Positions 50,898 to 59,208 of a stretch of DNA of 64,000 nt are shown piece after piece. Position 1 is the first letter of the stretch, and each line of letters starts with the position of its first letter. The stretch spans positions 1,612,001-1,676,000 of the forward strand of contig NZ_CP011807.3 of assembly GCF_001029105.3 (NCBI RefSeq), written 5' to 3'. The translations under genes were made by a program, and so were the position numbers. Below the pieces are notes generated by a model, which ran no database searches, had not been told where the DNA came from, and was given only the letters and a program-made list of their open reading frames with translations. This DNA is from Pandoraea faecigallinarum (GTDB lineage Bacteria > Pseudomonadota > Gammaproteobacteria > Burkholderiales > Burkholderiaceae).

Positions 50898-51878
50898 ATG
50901 AAGCAGTCTCGTTGGACGGTCACCGCAGGGCGCGCAAGCCGCATGCGCGCGATGGCCGGGCAGTTGGCAATTTCCCTTTCCTTTTCTTTTTCCGCTTCCA
51001 CTGCGCCCGGTGTCGCGACGCTCTCCACCGCCTCGCTAGCCACGGTCGTCGCCGTCGCTGCATGGCCGGGGGGGACGTTCGCGGCCCCCACCGCGTGCGG
51101 CAATCACTACTGGGCCGGTACGGCCCCCGATATCACCAATAGCGCCATGACGCGCGCCGCGCGCGAGGTGTGCTTCGGCGCATTCGGTGTCATGCACTCA
51201 GGGGTTACGCGCACCCCGCTGTGGTCCGCCGAGCACCTGACTCGTGCCGGGTTGAGCGACGCCCGCCAGATCTCGCGGGTGAACAACTTCCACGCGGAAT
51301 CCCGGCTGCCGCCGGGCGAGCGCGCCGAGTTGCGCGACTACGTACGCTCCGGGTACGACCGCGGCCACATGGCGCCGTCGGCGGACATGCCGGATGCGCA
51401 AGCGCAGTCCGAGAGTTTTTCGCTGTCGAACATGGTGCCGCAGAACAGCGAGAACAACCGCTATCTGTGGGCGGGCATCGAGTCGAGCGTGCGCAAGCTC
51501 GCACAGGACCGTGGCGAACTTTTCGTGATTTCGGGCCCGCTTTTCAAGGGGAAAACGATCACGCAGGTCGGTAACCGGGTGATGGTGCCCACGCAGCTCT
51601 TCAAGGTCGTCTACGATCCAAAGCGCAAACAGGCGGGCGCCTACCTTGTGGCGAACGAAGCGACCGGCGACTATTCCGTGGTAAGCGTGGCCGAACTCGA
51701 GACGCTGGCCGGGATCGATTTCTTCCCCGGCATGCCCGCGAGCGTGAAGCAAACGGCAATGTCGCTGCCCCGCCCCAAAGCCGCCGGTGGCGGCAGCAAG
51801 CGCAAGCGCGATCAGGAAGTGCCGACGTATCGAGAAGTCCAGACGGTGCTCGAATTCTTGCGTACGATCATCCGCTGA
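50898..51878 (+). CDS. Secreted DNA/RNA non-specific endonuclease (NUC1/NucA family)
   Basis: A 326-residue protein with a long N-terminal export region (to about residue 63, GTFAAPTACG) and the beta-beta-alpha-Me nuclease motif DRGHMAPSADM (D154, H157 catalytic). The metal-binding Asn is in NMVPQNSENN. Family enzymes cut single and double stranded nucleic acids in the periplasm or outside. The tail (residues 290-326) is Lys/Arg-rich. Mature cofactor is Mg2+ in known members. Confidence 0.9.
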   Translation: MKQSRWTVTAGRASRMRAMAGQLAISLSFSFSASTAPGVATLSTASLATVVAVAAWPGGTFAAPTACGNHYWAGTAPDITNSAMTRAAREVCFGAFGVMHSGVTRTPLWSAEHLTRAGLSDARQISRVNNFHAESRLPPGERAELRDYVRSGYDRGHMAPSADMPDAQAQSESFSLSNMVPQNSENNRYLWAGIESSVRKLAQDRGELFVISGPLFKGKTITQVGNRVMVPTQLFKVVYDPKRKQAGAYLVANEATGDYSVVSVAELETLAGIDFFPGMPASVKQTAMSLPRPKAAGGGSKRKRDQEVPTYREVQTVLEFLRTIIR

Positions 51879-51977
51879 GCGCGTTGGCGGCGTCCCGGGT
51901 GGCTGACCCGGACGCCGAGCCGATCACTTCCTGATCGCTTCCCAAACGACTGATTTCCCCCGATTCAGGAGTCCAGA

Positions 51978-52256
51978 ATGTCGAATCTGTCTTCCGCCGA
52001 AACCTCGTTCTCACCGTTCGCCAACGACGTCGACGCGCTCACGCTCGGCGAACTCAACGTCGAAAATCACAGGGATCACGTTGCCATCTTCGGCAATCTG
52101 ACGCTGCGCCGCGACGCCGATGGGCTACGTCAGGCGCAAGCGCTCAAAACGGTGCTCGATGCCGTAGTGGCGGCGCTGTCCGGTACGGATCTGCCAGCCC
52201 ACTCCGAAATGCCGTCCGGTACGACAGCCAGGTCTGTGAAAAATCCTTTCGAGTGA
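51978..52256 (+). CDS. Hypothetical protein, 92 residues
   Basis: CAGGAG precedes ATG 51978. The product is acidic, has a regular predicted strand-helix pattern (DHVAIFGNLTLRRDADGLRQ, AQALKTVLDAVVAALSG) and no Cys or membrane segment. I do not recognise the family. Codon use matches the neighbours. It lies 100 bp after the endonuclease gene on the same strand. Confidence 0.6.
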   Translation: MSNLSSAETSFSPFANDVDALTLGELNVENHRDHVAIFGNLTLRRDADGLRQAQALKTVLDAVVAALSGTDLPAHSEMPSGTTARSVKNPFE

Positions 52257-52731
52257 CGGCCGGGCAAACCGCGCCTCCGGATTTACCCCACATTTGTCGA
52301 CTAATTGAAAAATCGATGTTGCGCCGCACGAAACCCTTTTTGCGGGGCCTTCTTCCGTTGCGTTTCGATTCAGTAGCCGCTTTACAGGTGAGCGTACGCC
52401 GTGCGAGATGTGCGCGCGTGTCCTGCGGCCAGGTATCCGTCATTCCACGGTTCATGCGGGTTGCGCGACAACTTGTCGCACCTGCGACATTGTGTCGCAT
52501 TGACACGCAGCGCATCAAAATGGGAATCGCGTCACCCTGACGGTATTCGGTGCCGCACTCTCCCGTCTCGAAAACCATCCGGATCAGCCCTCTTGCTTGC
52601 GGCGACGCAGCACGGATGAGGGGGTTTACCGTTGCCGGACAAAGCGCATACTAGCCCTGCGTCTCGTCGATTCCGATAGCGAGAATCGATGACCGGCAAG
52701 GCTACGAACACTAAACAACGCGAGGTAACTT
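52257..52731. promoter_or_regulatory. 475-bp intergenic region with clustered TGTCGCA palindromes
   Basis: Around 52465-52499, GCGACAA-C-TTGTCGC (52465-52479) and TGTCGCA-CC-TGCGACA (52474-52489) overlap, and a further TGTCGCA follows at 52493-52499. This density is unlikely by chance and suggests a multi-site operator upstream of the microprotein gene. No coding sequence is seen. Confidence 0.5.
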
Positions 52732-52917
52732 ATGCACATCCGTTGGAAAAAAGTGTATTCGAGTGGTTGGGGAACGATTCATCACGATGCACCCCGTTCC
52801 CATCGCAGCGCGAGCGAGCGCGAGCAGCTCTTTCAACGCCTGTTGGCAATTGCGATCGCCTGTAGCGTCGGCGGTTTCGTCCTGTTGTCAGTAGGTGCGG
52901 CCTTCCTGGGACGCTAA
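52732..52917 (+). CDS. Microprotein A: 61-residue membrane protein, paralogue of microprotein B
   Basis: GAGG 8 bp upstream of ATG 52732. The N-terminal MHIRWKKVYSSGWG matches the start of the 55-residue protein at 53514 (MEIRWEKLYSGGLG), and both end in one hydrophobic segment (here LAIAIACSVGGFVLLSVGAA). A basic N-terminus and C-terminal anchor suggest a small inner-membrane protein. Family unknown to me. The long upstream region and the clustered palindromes suggest dedicated control. Confidence 0.7.
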   Translation: MHIRWKKVYSSGWGTIHHDAPRSHRSASEREQLFQRLLAIAIACSVGGFVLLSVGAAFLGR

Positions 52918-53513
52918 CGTCACACCTCCTCCGTTTTTCGTGCGCGGCACCGCCCCCGGCGGATCGCCGCGCCACGTTGCCTATTGGCGAATCTCACGAA
53001 TCGCCGTCCTGCTTCGACCCGCCTTGTCGGCTTCGACCCGCTTCAACCTCGGCGGCATCCCGAATTGTGCCTTTCGCTAGCCGGATCGACTCGCCATTTC
53101 AATCGGCCGATTCGAACGGTCGTGTGTCCCGTATTTGAAACGTTTCGTTACAGATACATTCGCCGTCCGTAATTGCCGTTACGGCACAATTTCAGCGACG
53201 GAGTGCAATCCTTCGTTAAAGACGCGTTGCGTCTGACGAGAAAGCGCGCATTACGCGTCGATAGCCCTCGTCGATGACGGGGTCTTTTCATGGTCTTGGC
53301 GTCGCATTCTACGCGTTCACGCTATTGCAATTCCGGACGAATAGTGCGATCTTGAAGCGACGGTGCGGTGTCGGAATTTCGGGAAGTTTTCGGGTGTTTT
53401 CACACGACGGAAGCTGCCCGGATTTATCCGAATTGTCTTGCGCATCGAAACTTTCGATAAAGAAGAAAAGAACAGTTTGTGCGGGCCGGTTTGATTGATT
53501 TGTGAGGTGCGCC
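52918..53513 (+). promoter_or_regulatory. 596-bp region before microprotein B with a sigma70-like promoter
   Basis: No gene is convincing. TTGTCT (53433-53438) and GATAAA (53456-53461), spaced by 17 bp, form a plausible promoter about 45 bp upstream of the small gene's ATG. Small stems (TGCCG-TTA-CGGCA near 53175, GACGC-GTT-GCGTC near 53220) may be regulatory. Confidence 0.4.
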
Positions 53514-53681
53514 ATGGAAATTCGCTGGGAAAAGCTGTACTCGGGCGGATTGGGTCGTTTCTACGACACTTCGGAATCCAGTCGCCGTCGTGCGCGGCGC
53601 GCGCAGTTGGCGTGGTTCGGTGTGGTCATTTCCATCGGTGTGGCCATCGGCGCCATTGCCATTGCATGGCGCTGGATCTGA
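53514..53681 (+). CDS. Microprotein B: 55-residue membrane protein, paralogue of microprotein A
   Basis: ATG 53514 follows GTGAGG. The product starts MEIRWEKLYSGGLG, then an Arg-rich stretch (SSRRRARRAQ) and one membrane segment (FGVVISIGVAIGAIAIAW), ending Arg-Trp-Ile. The similarity to the protein at 52732 supports real coding. Its stop TGA overlaps the ATG of the next gene (TGATG), so both are translationally coupled. Confidence 0.75.
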   Translation: MEIRWEKLYSGGLGRFYDTSESSRRRARRAQLAWFGVVISIGVAIGAIAIAWRWI

Positions 53682-54037
53682 TGGCTGCCGTCGCCGGACG
53701 TCATTCGGGGATATCGGGATTGCTGGTGCTTCTCGCTTTCGTGGCGAGCAGCGCTGCGCATGCGCAGGCGTCATCCGCGCCCGCCGAGCCGGTCGACAAC
53801 GGTGGCCAGCCGTGTGGCGCCATTCGTGCACTGCCTGCGAATGTCACGGACTATCGCTACGAAGTGACGAACCGGTGCGAGCGGCCGGTCACGTTCTACT
53901 GGCGCTGTAACGCGGCCGACCCGGAGCATGCGGTGGATGTGGCCGCGAAGGGGCAGCAATCGACCACATGCGTGAAGGCCAGCGGCGCGGCCGGTGAGAT
54001 CGTATTTCGCTTCGGGCCGCCCGGCGCCGGCAACTGA
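53681..54037 (+). CDS. Secreted Cys-containing protein coupled to microprotein B
   Basis: A 118-residue product with a signal peptide (SGISGLLVLLAFVASSAAHA, cleavage after AHA-Q) and a mature domain with four Cys (GQPCGAIRALP, EVTNRCERPVTFYWRCN, STTC). The -NRC- strand pattern is like that of the C-terminal domain of the MORN protein at 32638. The ATG overlaps the previous stop by one base. Function unknown; probably periplasmic with two disulfides. Confidence 0.72.
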   Translation: MAAVAGRHSGISGLLVLLAFVASSAAHAQASSAPAEPVDNGGQPCGAIRALPANVTDYRYEVTNRCERPVTFYWRCNAADPEHAVDVAAKGQQSTTCVKASGAAGEIVFRFGPPGAGN

Positions 54038-54290
54038 GCCGTCTTTCTCCCGGCGTATTCCGACCGATGCCATGCGACGTGCGGCGACGCGGCTGCGTTT
54101 CGTCCGGTGCATCTCGCGCGAACCGGGTAAGGCGATCCGGCGCATTCACACATTCGCGCATCGGTGATCTCGCCTTTGCGGCCGGCCGGTCGCCATGGGC
54201 CGCCGGAATGGCTATCATGACGCCATATCGGCGTGCCATCCGACGCTGCCATCCCGACACCCCGCAAAGCACACTCCCGAGGTTTTCCGA

Positions 54291-55751
54291 ATGAACGACA
54301 CCGTCACTTCGACTCAGCCGTCGCTCGACACGGCGGCATTGCGTGAATTCGTCGAACGCAAGTGGAACGACGAAATCCTGCATGCTCTGACCGATTACAT
54401 TGCCGTGCCCGCCAAGAGTCCCGGCTTCGATGCCGACTGGGCCCGCAACGGCTACATCGATCGTGTGGTGCGCGACGCGGCACAGTGGGCCGAGCGTCAG
54501 CCGGTGAAGGGGCTCAGGCTCGAAGTGATTCGTCTCGAAGGCCGCACACCGGTCATCTTCTTCGAAGCACCGGCCACCCGCTCGGGCAGCACGGAGACGA
54601 TCGTGCTCTACGGCCACCTCGACAAGCAGCCGGAATTCGACGGCTGGCGCAAGGACCTCGGTCCGTGGACGCCCAGGTTCGAGGACGGCAAGCTCTACGG
54701 ACGTGGTGGCGCCGACGATGGTTACGCCATCTATTCGAGCGTGACGGCGCTCGCCGCGCTCGATGCGCAGGGCGTGGAGCGTCCTCGCTGTGTCGGGCTC
54801 ATCGAAACTTGCGAGGAGTCGGGCAGCTACGATCTATTGCCGTACGTCGACGCGCTGCGAGACCGGCTCGGTCGCGTGAGCCTCGTCGTCTGTCTCGATT
54901 CGGGAGCGGGCAATTACGATCAACTCTGGCTGACCACGTCGCTGCGCGGTCTGATCTCCGGCAGCCTCGAAGTGCAGGTGCTCGACGAGGGCATTCACTC
55001 GGGCGGCTACGGCGGTATTGCGCCGTCGAGTTTTCGCATCATGCGTCAGTTGTTCGAGCGTCTGGAAGATGCGGGCAGCGGCAACGTGCTGCCGAAGGGC
55101 TTCCACAGCCCGATTCCGTTGCAGCGGCTGAAGGAAGCGGAAGCCACGGCGCAGATTCTCGGCGACGACGTCTGGAAGAAGATGCCCTGGGCATGCGGGC
55201 AGGACGGTCTGTCGGTGCTGCCGACCACGACCGATCCGAAGGAAGCATTGCTCAATTCGACGTGGCGTCCGTCGCTGTCGGTCACGGGAGCTGCCGGGCT
55301 GCCGGCGCTGGCCGACGCCGGCAACGTGCTGCGTCCGCGCACGGCGTTCAAGCTGTCGCTGCGCTTGCCGCCGCTCGTCGACGCCGCGCAGGCCGTGCAG
55401 GAACTCAAGGCGCTGCTCGAAGTCGACCCGCCGTACAACGCGAAGGTCACGTTCAAGTCCGATGTGGGGGCCGCGTCCGGCTGGAATGCGCCGGACGTCG
55501 CGCCGTGGCTCACGTCGGCGCTCAACACGGCTTCGCAACGGCACTACGGAGCGGATGTCGCGTACATCGGGCAGGGCGGTACGATTCCGCTGATGAATAC
55601 CCTGCAAGCCGGATTCCCGACGGCGCAGTTCATGGTGTGCGGTGTGCTCGGCCCGAAGTCGAACGCCCACGGGCCGAACGAGTTCCTGCACGTGCCATAC
55701 GCGAAGAAGCTGACCGCGGCCGTTGCCGAAGTCATTGCGCTTGCGCCGTAA
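54291..55751 (+). CDS. M20-family metallopeptidase (dipeptidase type)
   Basis: A 486-residue M20 peptidase: first zinc ligand in VLYGHLDKQPEFDGW, bridging Asp in YGRGGADDGYAIY, catalytic Glu pair in ETCEESGS and the last His in NAHGPNEFLHV. M20 dipeptidases cleave dipeptides or N-acyl amino acids in the cytoplasm. CGAGG precedes ATG 54291; no signal peptide. It is followed by a strong terminator shared with the convergent gene. Substrate unknown. Confidence 0.9.
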   Translation: MNDTVTSTQPSLDTAALREFVERKWNDEILHALTDYIAVPAKSPGFDADWARNGYIDRVVRDAAQWAERQPVKGLRLEVIRLEGRTPVIFFEAPATRSGSTETIVLYGHLDKQPEFDGWRKDLGPWTPRFEDGKLYGRGGADDGYAIYSSVTALAALDAQGVERPRCVGLIETCEESGSYDLLPYVDALRDRLGRVSLVVCLDSGAGNYDQLWLTTSLRGLISGSLEVQVLDEGIHSGGYGGIAPSSFRIMRQLFERLEDAGSGNVLPKGFHSPIPLQRLKEAEATAQILGDDVWKKMPWACGQDGLSVLPTTTDPKEALLNSTWRPSLSVTGAAGLPALADAGNVLRPRTAFKLSLRLPPLVDAAQAVQELKALLEVDPPYNAKVTFKSDVGAASGWNAPDVAPWLTSALNTASQRHYGADVAYIGQGGTIPLMNTLQAGFPTAQFMVCGVLGPKSNAHGPNEFLHVPYAKKLTAAVAEVIALAP

Positions 55752-55780
55752 GGTGTCAGTCACAGGCTACCGCTAGGGGA

Positions 55781-55820
55781 AACGCAAAACGGACCGCATG
55801 GCCGCGGTCCGTTTTGCGTT
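55781..55820. terminator. Strong bidirectional terminator
   Basis: Perfect 17-bp arms (AACGCAAAACGGACCGC / GCGGTCCGTTTTGCGTT) around a 6-nt loop, with A-rich and T-rich ends on both sides, lie between two convergent M20 genes. It works in both directions. Confidence 0.9.
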
Positions 55821-55848
55821 GGTGCCGGAGGCGAAAGCGCTCAGACGC

Positions 55849-57102
55849 TCAGAGCCGGTGTGTCGCCGCTTCGATGACCCGCACGCCGCGCATGAAGTCG
55901 TCCAGTTCCATATGCTCGGCGGGGTTGTGCGAGCCGTTCGCGTTGCGCACGAACACCATACCGCTCGGAATGCCGGCGTTGGCGAAGATCGCGGCGTCGT
56001 GTCCCGCGCCGCTCGGCACGCGCTCCTTCGGCAGATCGAGGGAACCGCAGACATCCTCCAGTACCGACGACACATGCCTGTCCATGATCGCGGGCGCCGA
56101 AGCGAGCCGGCGATCGAACACGAACCTGACGCCGCGGTCGCGCTCGATGGCGCGGCATTCGGTGCGCATGAGTTCGTAGAAGACGTCGAGCGTGTCGGGG
56201 CTCTGGCTGCGCACTTCCAGGCTGAAATCGACCTTGCCCGGAATACGCGAGATCGCGTGCTCGGCGGGATCGGTGCCGACGATGCCCGTCGTCACCACCA
56301 TGTCGATGCCCCGTTCGAGCAGCGCTCGCCAGTGCTCGTCCAGACGCGTAATCAGGTCCGCCACGGCGAACATTGCATCGTGACGCAACCATCGCGGCAC
56401 GGCGCCCGAGTGCCCCGCTTCGCCGACACACGACACCCGGTTGTGACGCACATTGCCGCGAATGCCGGGCACGATCGCCACGGGCATATTGCGCGCGATC
56501 ATCACCGGCCCCTGCTCGATGTGAAGCTCCAGCCATGCCTTCGCGCGCGACACGTCGAAGAGCGTCTCGCCCGCACGAATCGCCTCGATGTCCGCACCGG
56601 CTTCGGCCATGCACTCGCCAAGCGCGCGCCCGTGCGTGCGGTGCGGCATGGCGAGATCGGCCTCGCTCAGTTTGCCGAATAGCGCGCCCGAGCCCATGTA
56701 GGCGCGGCCGAACCAGGCACTTTCTTCGCCGCGCAGCGCGAGCACGCGTACAGGCGTCGACGTGGGGCGCTCGCGGCGCCGCTGCTCGACCAGACACAGC
56801 AACCCGGCGACGATGCCTGCCAGGCCGTCGTAATTGCCGCCCTGCGGGACGGAATCGAGATGCGAGCCGATCCAGGTGGCGGGGGCGTCGCCAGAGTCCT
56901 CCGGCAGCGTGAAGACGAGGTTGGCCGCGCGGTCGCGTGCGACCGACAGGCCTTGCCGTTCGGCCCATTGCGTCAGATACGACGCGGCGGCGTTTTCGCC
57001 GTCGCCATAGCTGTCGCGGGTGATGCCGACGCCGTCGCTGCCCAAGCGGCGCAGGTCGGCGAAGAGTTGCTCGGCCATCGGGGCCAGCGCGTTCGGTTCC
57101 AT
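55849..57102 (-). CDS. M20 Zn-dependent amidohydrolase (N-carbamoyl-amino-acid hydrolase / beta-ureidopropionase type)
   Basis: A 417-residue enzyme of the allantoate amidohydrolase / carbamoylase group: GSHLDSVPQGGNYDGLAG (Zn ligands His, Asp), EESAWFGRAYMGSGAL (catalytic Glu) and ELHIEQGPVM. This subgroup hydrolyses N-carbamoyl groups from amino acids or allantoate, releasing CO2 and ammonia. Next to PyrD/PyrK-like genes it may act on N-carbamoyl-aspartate, beta-alanine derivatives or related ureido acids. Last gene of the leftward operon, 66 bp after pyrD-like. Confidence 0.85.
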   Translation of the reverse strand: MEPNALAPMAEQLFADLRRLGSDGVGITRDSYGDGENAAASYLTQWAERQGLSVARDRAANLVFTLPEDSGDAPATWIGSHLDSVPQGGNYDGLAGIVAGLLCLVEQRRRERPTSTPVRVLALRGEESAWFGRAYMGSGALFGKLSEADLAMPHRTHGRALGECMAEAGADIEAIRAGETLFDVSRAKAWLELHIEQGPVMIARNMPVAIVPGIRGNVRHNRVSCVGEAGHSGAVPRWLRHDAMFAVADLITRLDEHWRALLERGIDMVVTTGIVGTDPAEHAISRIPGKVDFSLEVRSQSPDTLDVFYELMRTECRAIERDRGVRFVFDRRLASAPAIMDRHVSSVLEDVCGSLDLPKERVPSGAGHDAAIFANAGIPSGMVFVRNANGSHNPAEHMELDDFMRGVRVIEAATHRL

Positions 57103-57168
57103 GTGTGCTTCTTTTCGCGTGAGGCGGTGCGAGGGTTGCGGATAATGCTGCGCGAGGTACCTGAGGTC

Positions 57169-58119
57169 TTAGCCCGACTGTTGCGCGAAGCGCAGCCAGC
57201 GGTCGGTCAGTTGTGCGTCGAGGGCGACGGCGCCGGTCAGCGTCGAGATCCTGTCGATCGCGTGGACGTTGCAATACGCCGCGAGACCGTCGACGATGTG
57301 CCCCATGACAGCGGGATCGCGGAACGACGCCGTGCCGACCTGCACGGCGCTCGCCCCGGCGAGCATGAATTCGAGGGCGTCGTCGGCGGTTTCGATACCG
57401 CCGCAGCCGATGATCGGAATACGTACCGCGCGGTGGCACTGGTGCACGAGGCGCACGGCGAGCGGCTTGATCGCCGGACCGGACAGGCCACCCATCACGT
57501 TGCCCAGCTTGGGCTTGCGGGTGCGCACGTCGATGGCCATGCCGAGCACGGTGTTGCCCATGACGATAGCGTCTGCGCCGGCGTCTTCCGCCGCGCGGGC
57601 GATCTGGGCAATCTGCCCGGCGTTGGGCGTGAGCTTGACCCACAGCGGGTGCGACGTGCGACGGCGGATCGCGCTCACGGCCTTGTAGGTGCTCTCGGGC
57701 AGCATCGCGAAGGCCATGCCGTCCGCTTCGAGATTCGGGCACGAGATGTTCGCTTCGATGGCGGCGACTTCCGGCAACGAAAGCGTTTCGCACGCTTGCG
57801 CGAACGACTCCGCCGTATCGGCCGATACGGAGACGACGACAGGGGTGTCGAAGCGCGTGTAGGCGGGCAGCACGTCGCGGCGGTAAACATCGAGTCCCTT
57901 GCTGGGGATGCCGATGGAATTGAGCATGCCGCTGGCGGTCTCGGCCACGCGCGGCGTTGGATTGCCCGCACGCGCGTTGGGCGAAACGCTCTTGACGACG
58001 AGTGCCCCGAGCCGGCGCAGGTCGAGCGCCTCGGCGTATTCGACGGCGAAGCAGCCCGAGGCGGGCATGACGGGATTGCGCAGCGTGAGCGCCCCGATAC
58101 GAACGGAAAGATCAGCCAA
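57169..58119 (-). CDS. Dihydroorotate dehydrogenase catalytic subunit, class 1B-like
   Basis: A 316-residue TIM-barrel flavoprotein with the class 1 marks: RNPVMPASGCF at the start, catalytic Cys in ANISCPNL, WVKLTPNAGQIAQIARA, MGGLSGPAIKPLAV and IPIIGCGGIETADDALEF (FMN phosphate). Class 1B enzymes use a partner PyrK with FAD and 2Fe-2S to exchange electrons with NAD. It overlaps the PyrK-like gene by 8 bp. Beta-proteobacteria normally make pyrimidines with class 2 PyrD, so this copy is probably catabolic (orotate or dihydropyrimidine reduction). Confidence 0.87.
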   Translation of the reverse strand: MADLSVRIGALTLRNPVMPASGCFAVEYAEALDLRRLGALVVKSVSPNARAGNPTPRVAETASGMLNSIGIPSKGLDVYRRDVLPAYTRFDTPVVVSVSADTAESFAQACETLSLPEVAAIEANISCPNLEADGMAFAMLPESTYKAVSAIRRRTSHPLWVKLTPNAGQIAQIARAAEDAGADAIVMGNTVLGMAIDVRTRKPKLGNVMGGLSGPAIKPLAVRLVHQCHRAVRIPIIGCGGIETADDALEFMLAGASAVQVGTASFRDPAVMGHIVDGLAAYCNVHAIDRISTLTGAVALDAQLTDRWLRFAQQSG

Positions 58120-59065
58120 AGTCCACCTCGCCTACGACATCACGAATCGGAAACACGGGGCCTTCGCGGCACACCCGCAAAAATTGCTTGTCGCCGTTGC
58201 AATCGAACAGGCGCACGCACGACAGGCAAACGCCCATGCCGCACGCCATGCGCTGTTCCATCGCCACTTCGCCGACCACATGCGGATGCGATTCCAGCAC
58301 GCGCTGGAGCAGCATCAGCAGACGGTGCGAGCCGCAGGTGTACACGGCGTCGTGCGGTGTGGCGTCGAGCAGGGCGCGCAAGCGCGGTGCGAGGGCATCG
58401 ACGGCGGACGAGCCGTCGCTATCGAACACACAATGCACGTCGGCCAACGCGCGGGCCTGCGGCGAGCGCAGGAATTCGTCGCGCATCAGATCGGCTTCGC
58501 TTCGCGCCGACATCACGACTGTCAATCGCAAGCCGGCGGCCGCGGCGCGTTGGACCAGCGGTGCCATCGTCGCCAGCCCCACGCCGCGCGCAACGACCAT
58601 CACGCGCTTCCATCGCGTATCGAGCGTGAAAGTATTGCCGAGCGGGCCGACGATATCGAGCGTCGCGCCTTCGGCGAGCGTGGCGAGCGCGCGCGTGCCG
58701 ACACCCGTGACGTTGTAGAGAAACTCGATGGTGTCCGGCTCGGGACCGGTGCCGTAGACGCTCATCGGACGCAGCAGGAACGGCGCTTCGCTGCCCGTGA
58801 CAGGGCACTTGAGCTGGTAGAACTGGCCGGGGTGCGTGGTCACGGCGACGGGCGCGTCCGCTTGCAGCCGCAGATAGCGATAACGCGCGTTCACGGCATG
58901 GTGGGCGAGCACGCGGCAGCGATGCGTGGCGACACTCGGTGCCGTGGTTTCGCAACCAGGGGACGGGGCGAGGCGATCGTGCGCGGGCGGCGCATCGCAC
59001 GCCTGCGCGGGCGCCGACGCCGGGGGGCGCGTAACAATGTTGGACGTCGGAGAGGTGACTGACAT
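58112..59065 (-). CDS. PyrK-like electron-transfer subunit (FAD, NAD and 2Fe-2S)
   Basis: A 317-residue protein with a ferredoxin-reductase-like FAD barrel (FLLRPMSVYGTG), a NAD domain (VMVVARGVGLATMAPLV) and the PyrK C-terminal cluster motif CGMGVCLSCVR with a fourth Cys in FLRVCREGPVF. It is about 50 residues longer than usual PyrK owing to an N-terminal extension (residues 1-50). It would pass electrons between NADH and the PyrD-like subunit. GGAGTCCCC precedes ATG 59065. Confidence 0.87.
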   Translation of the reverse strand: MSVTSPTSNIVTRPPASAPAQACDAPPAHDRLAPSPGCETTAPSVATHRCRVLAHHAVNARYRYLRLQADAPVAVTTHPGQFYQLKCPVTGSEAPFLLRPMSVYGTGPEPDTIEFLYNVTGVGTRALATLAEGATLDIVGPLGNTFTLDTRWKRVMVVARGVGLATMAPLVQRAAAAGLRLTVVMSARSEADLMRDEFLRSPQARALADVHCVFDSDGSSAVDALAPRLRALLDATPHDAVYTCGSHRLLMLLQRVLESHPHVVGEVAMEQRMACGMGVCLSCVRLFDCNGDKQFLRVCREGPVFPIRDVVGEVDFG

Positions 59066-59208
59066 GGGGACTCCGAATAGAGGGACGAGAACGAGGAGCG
59101 GGCGAGGAGCGGGCGAGCGGAGACGACGGGGCGATCAGAAAAACGAACAGGCAGCGGGCAGCGGGATGGGAAGCGTCGCGGCGCGACGCACCGGGCGTTC
59201 GCGTCTCG

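Noticed and set aside
53274..53498. A 74-codon frame upstream of microprotein B
   Set aside because: No ribosome site, atypical codon use and overlap with a predicted promoter.
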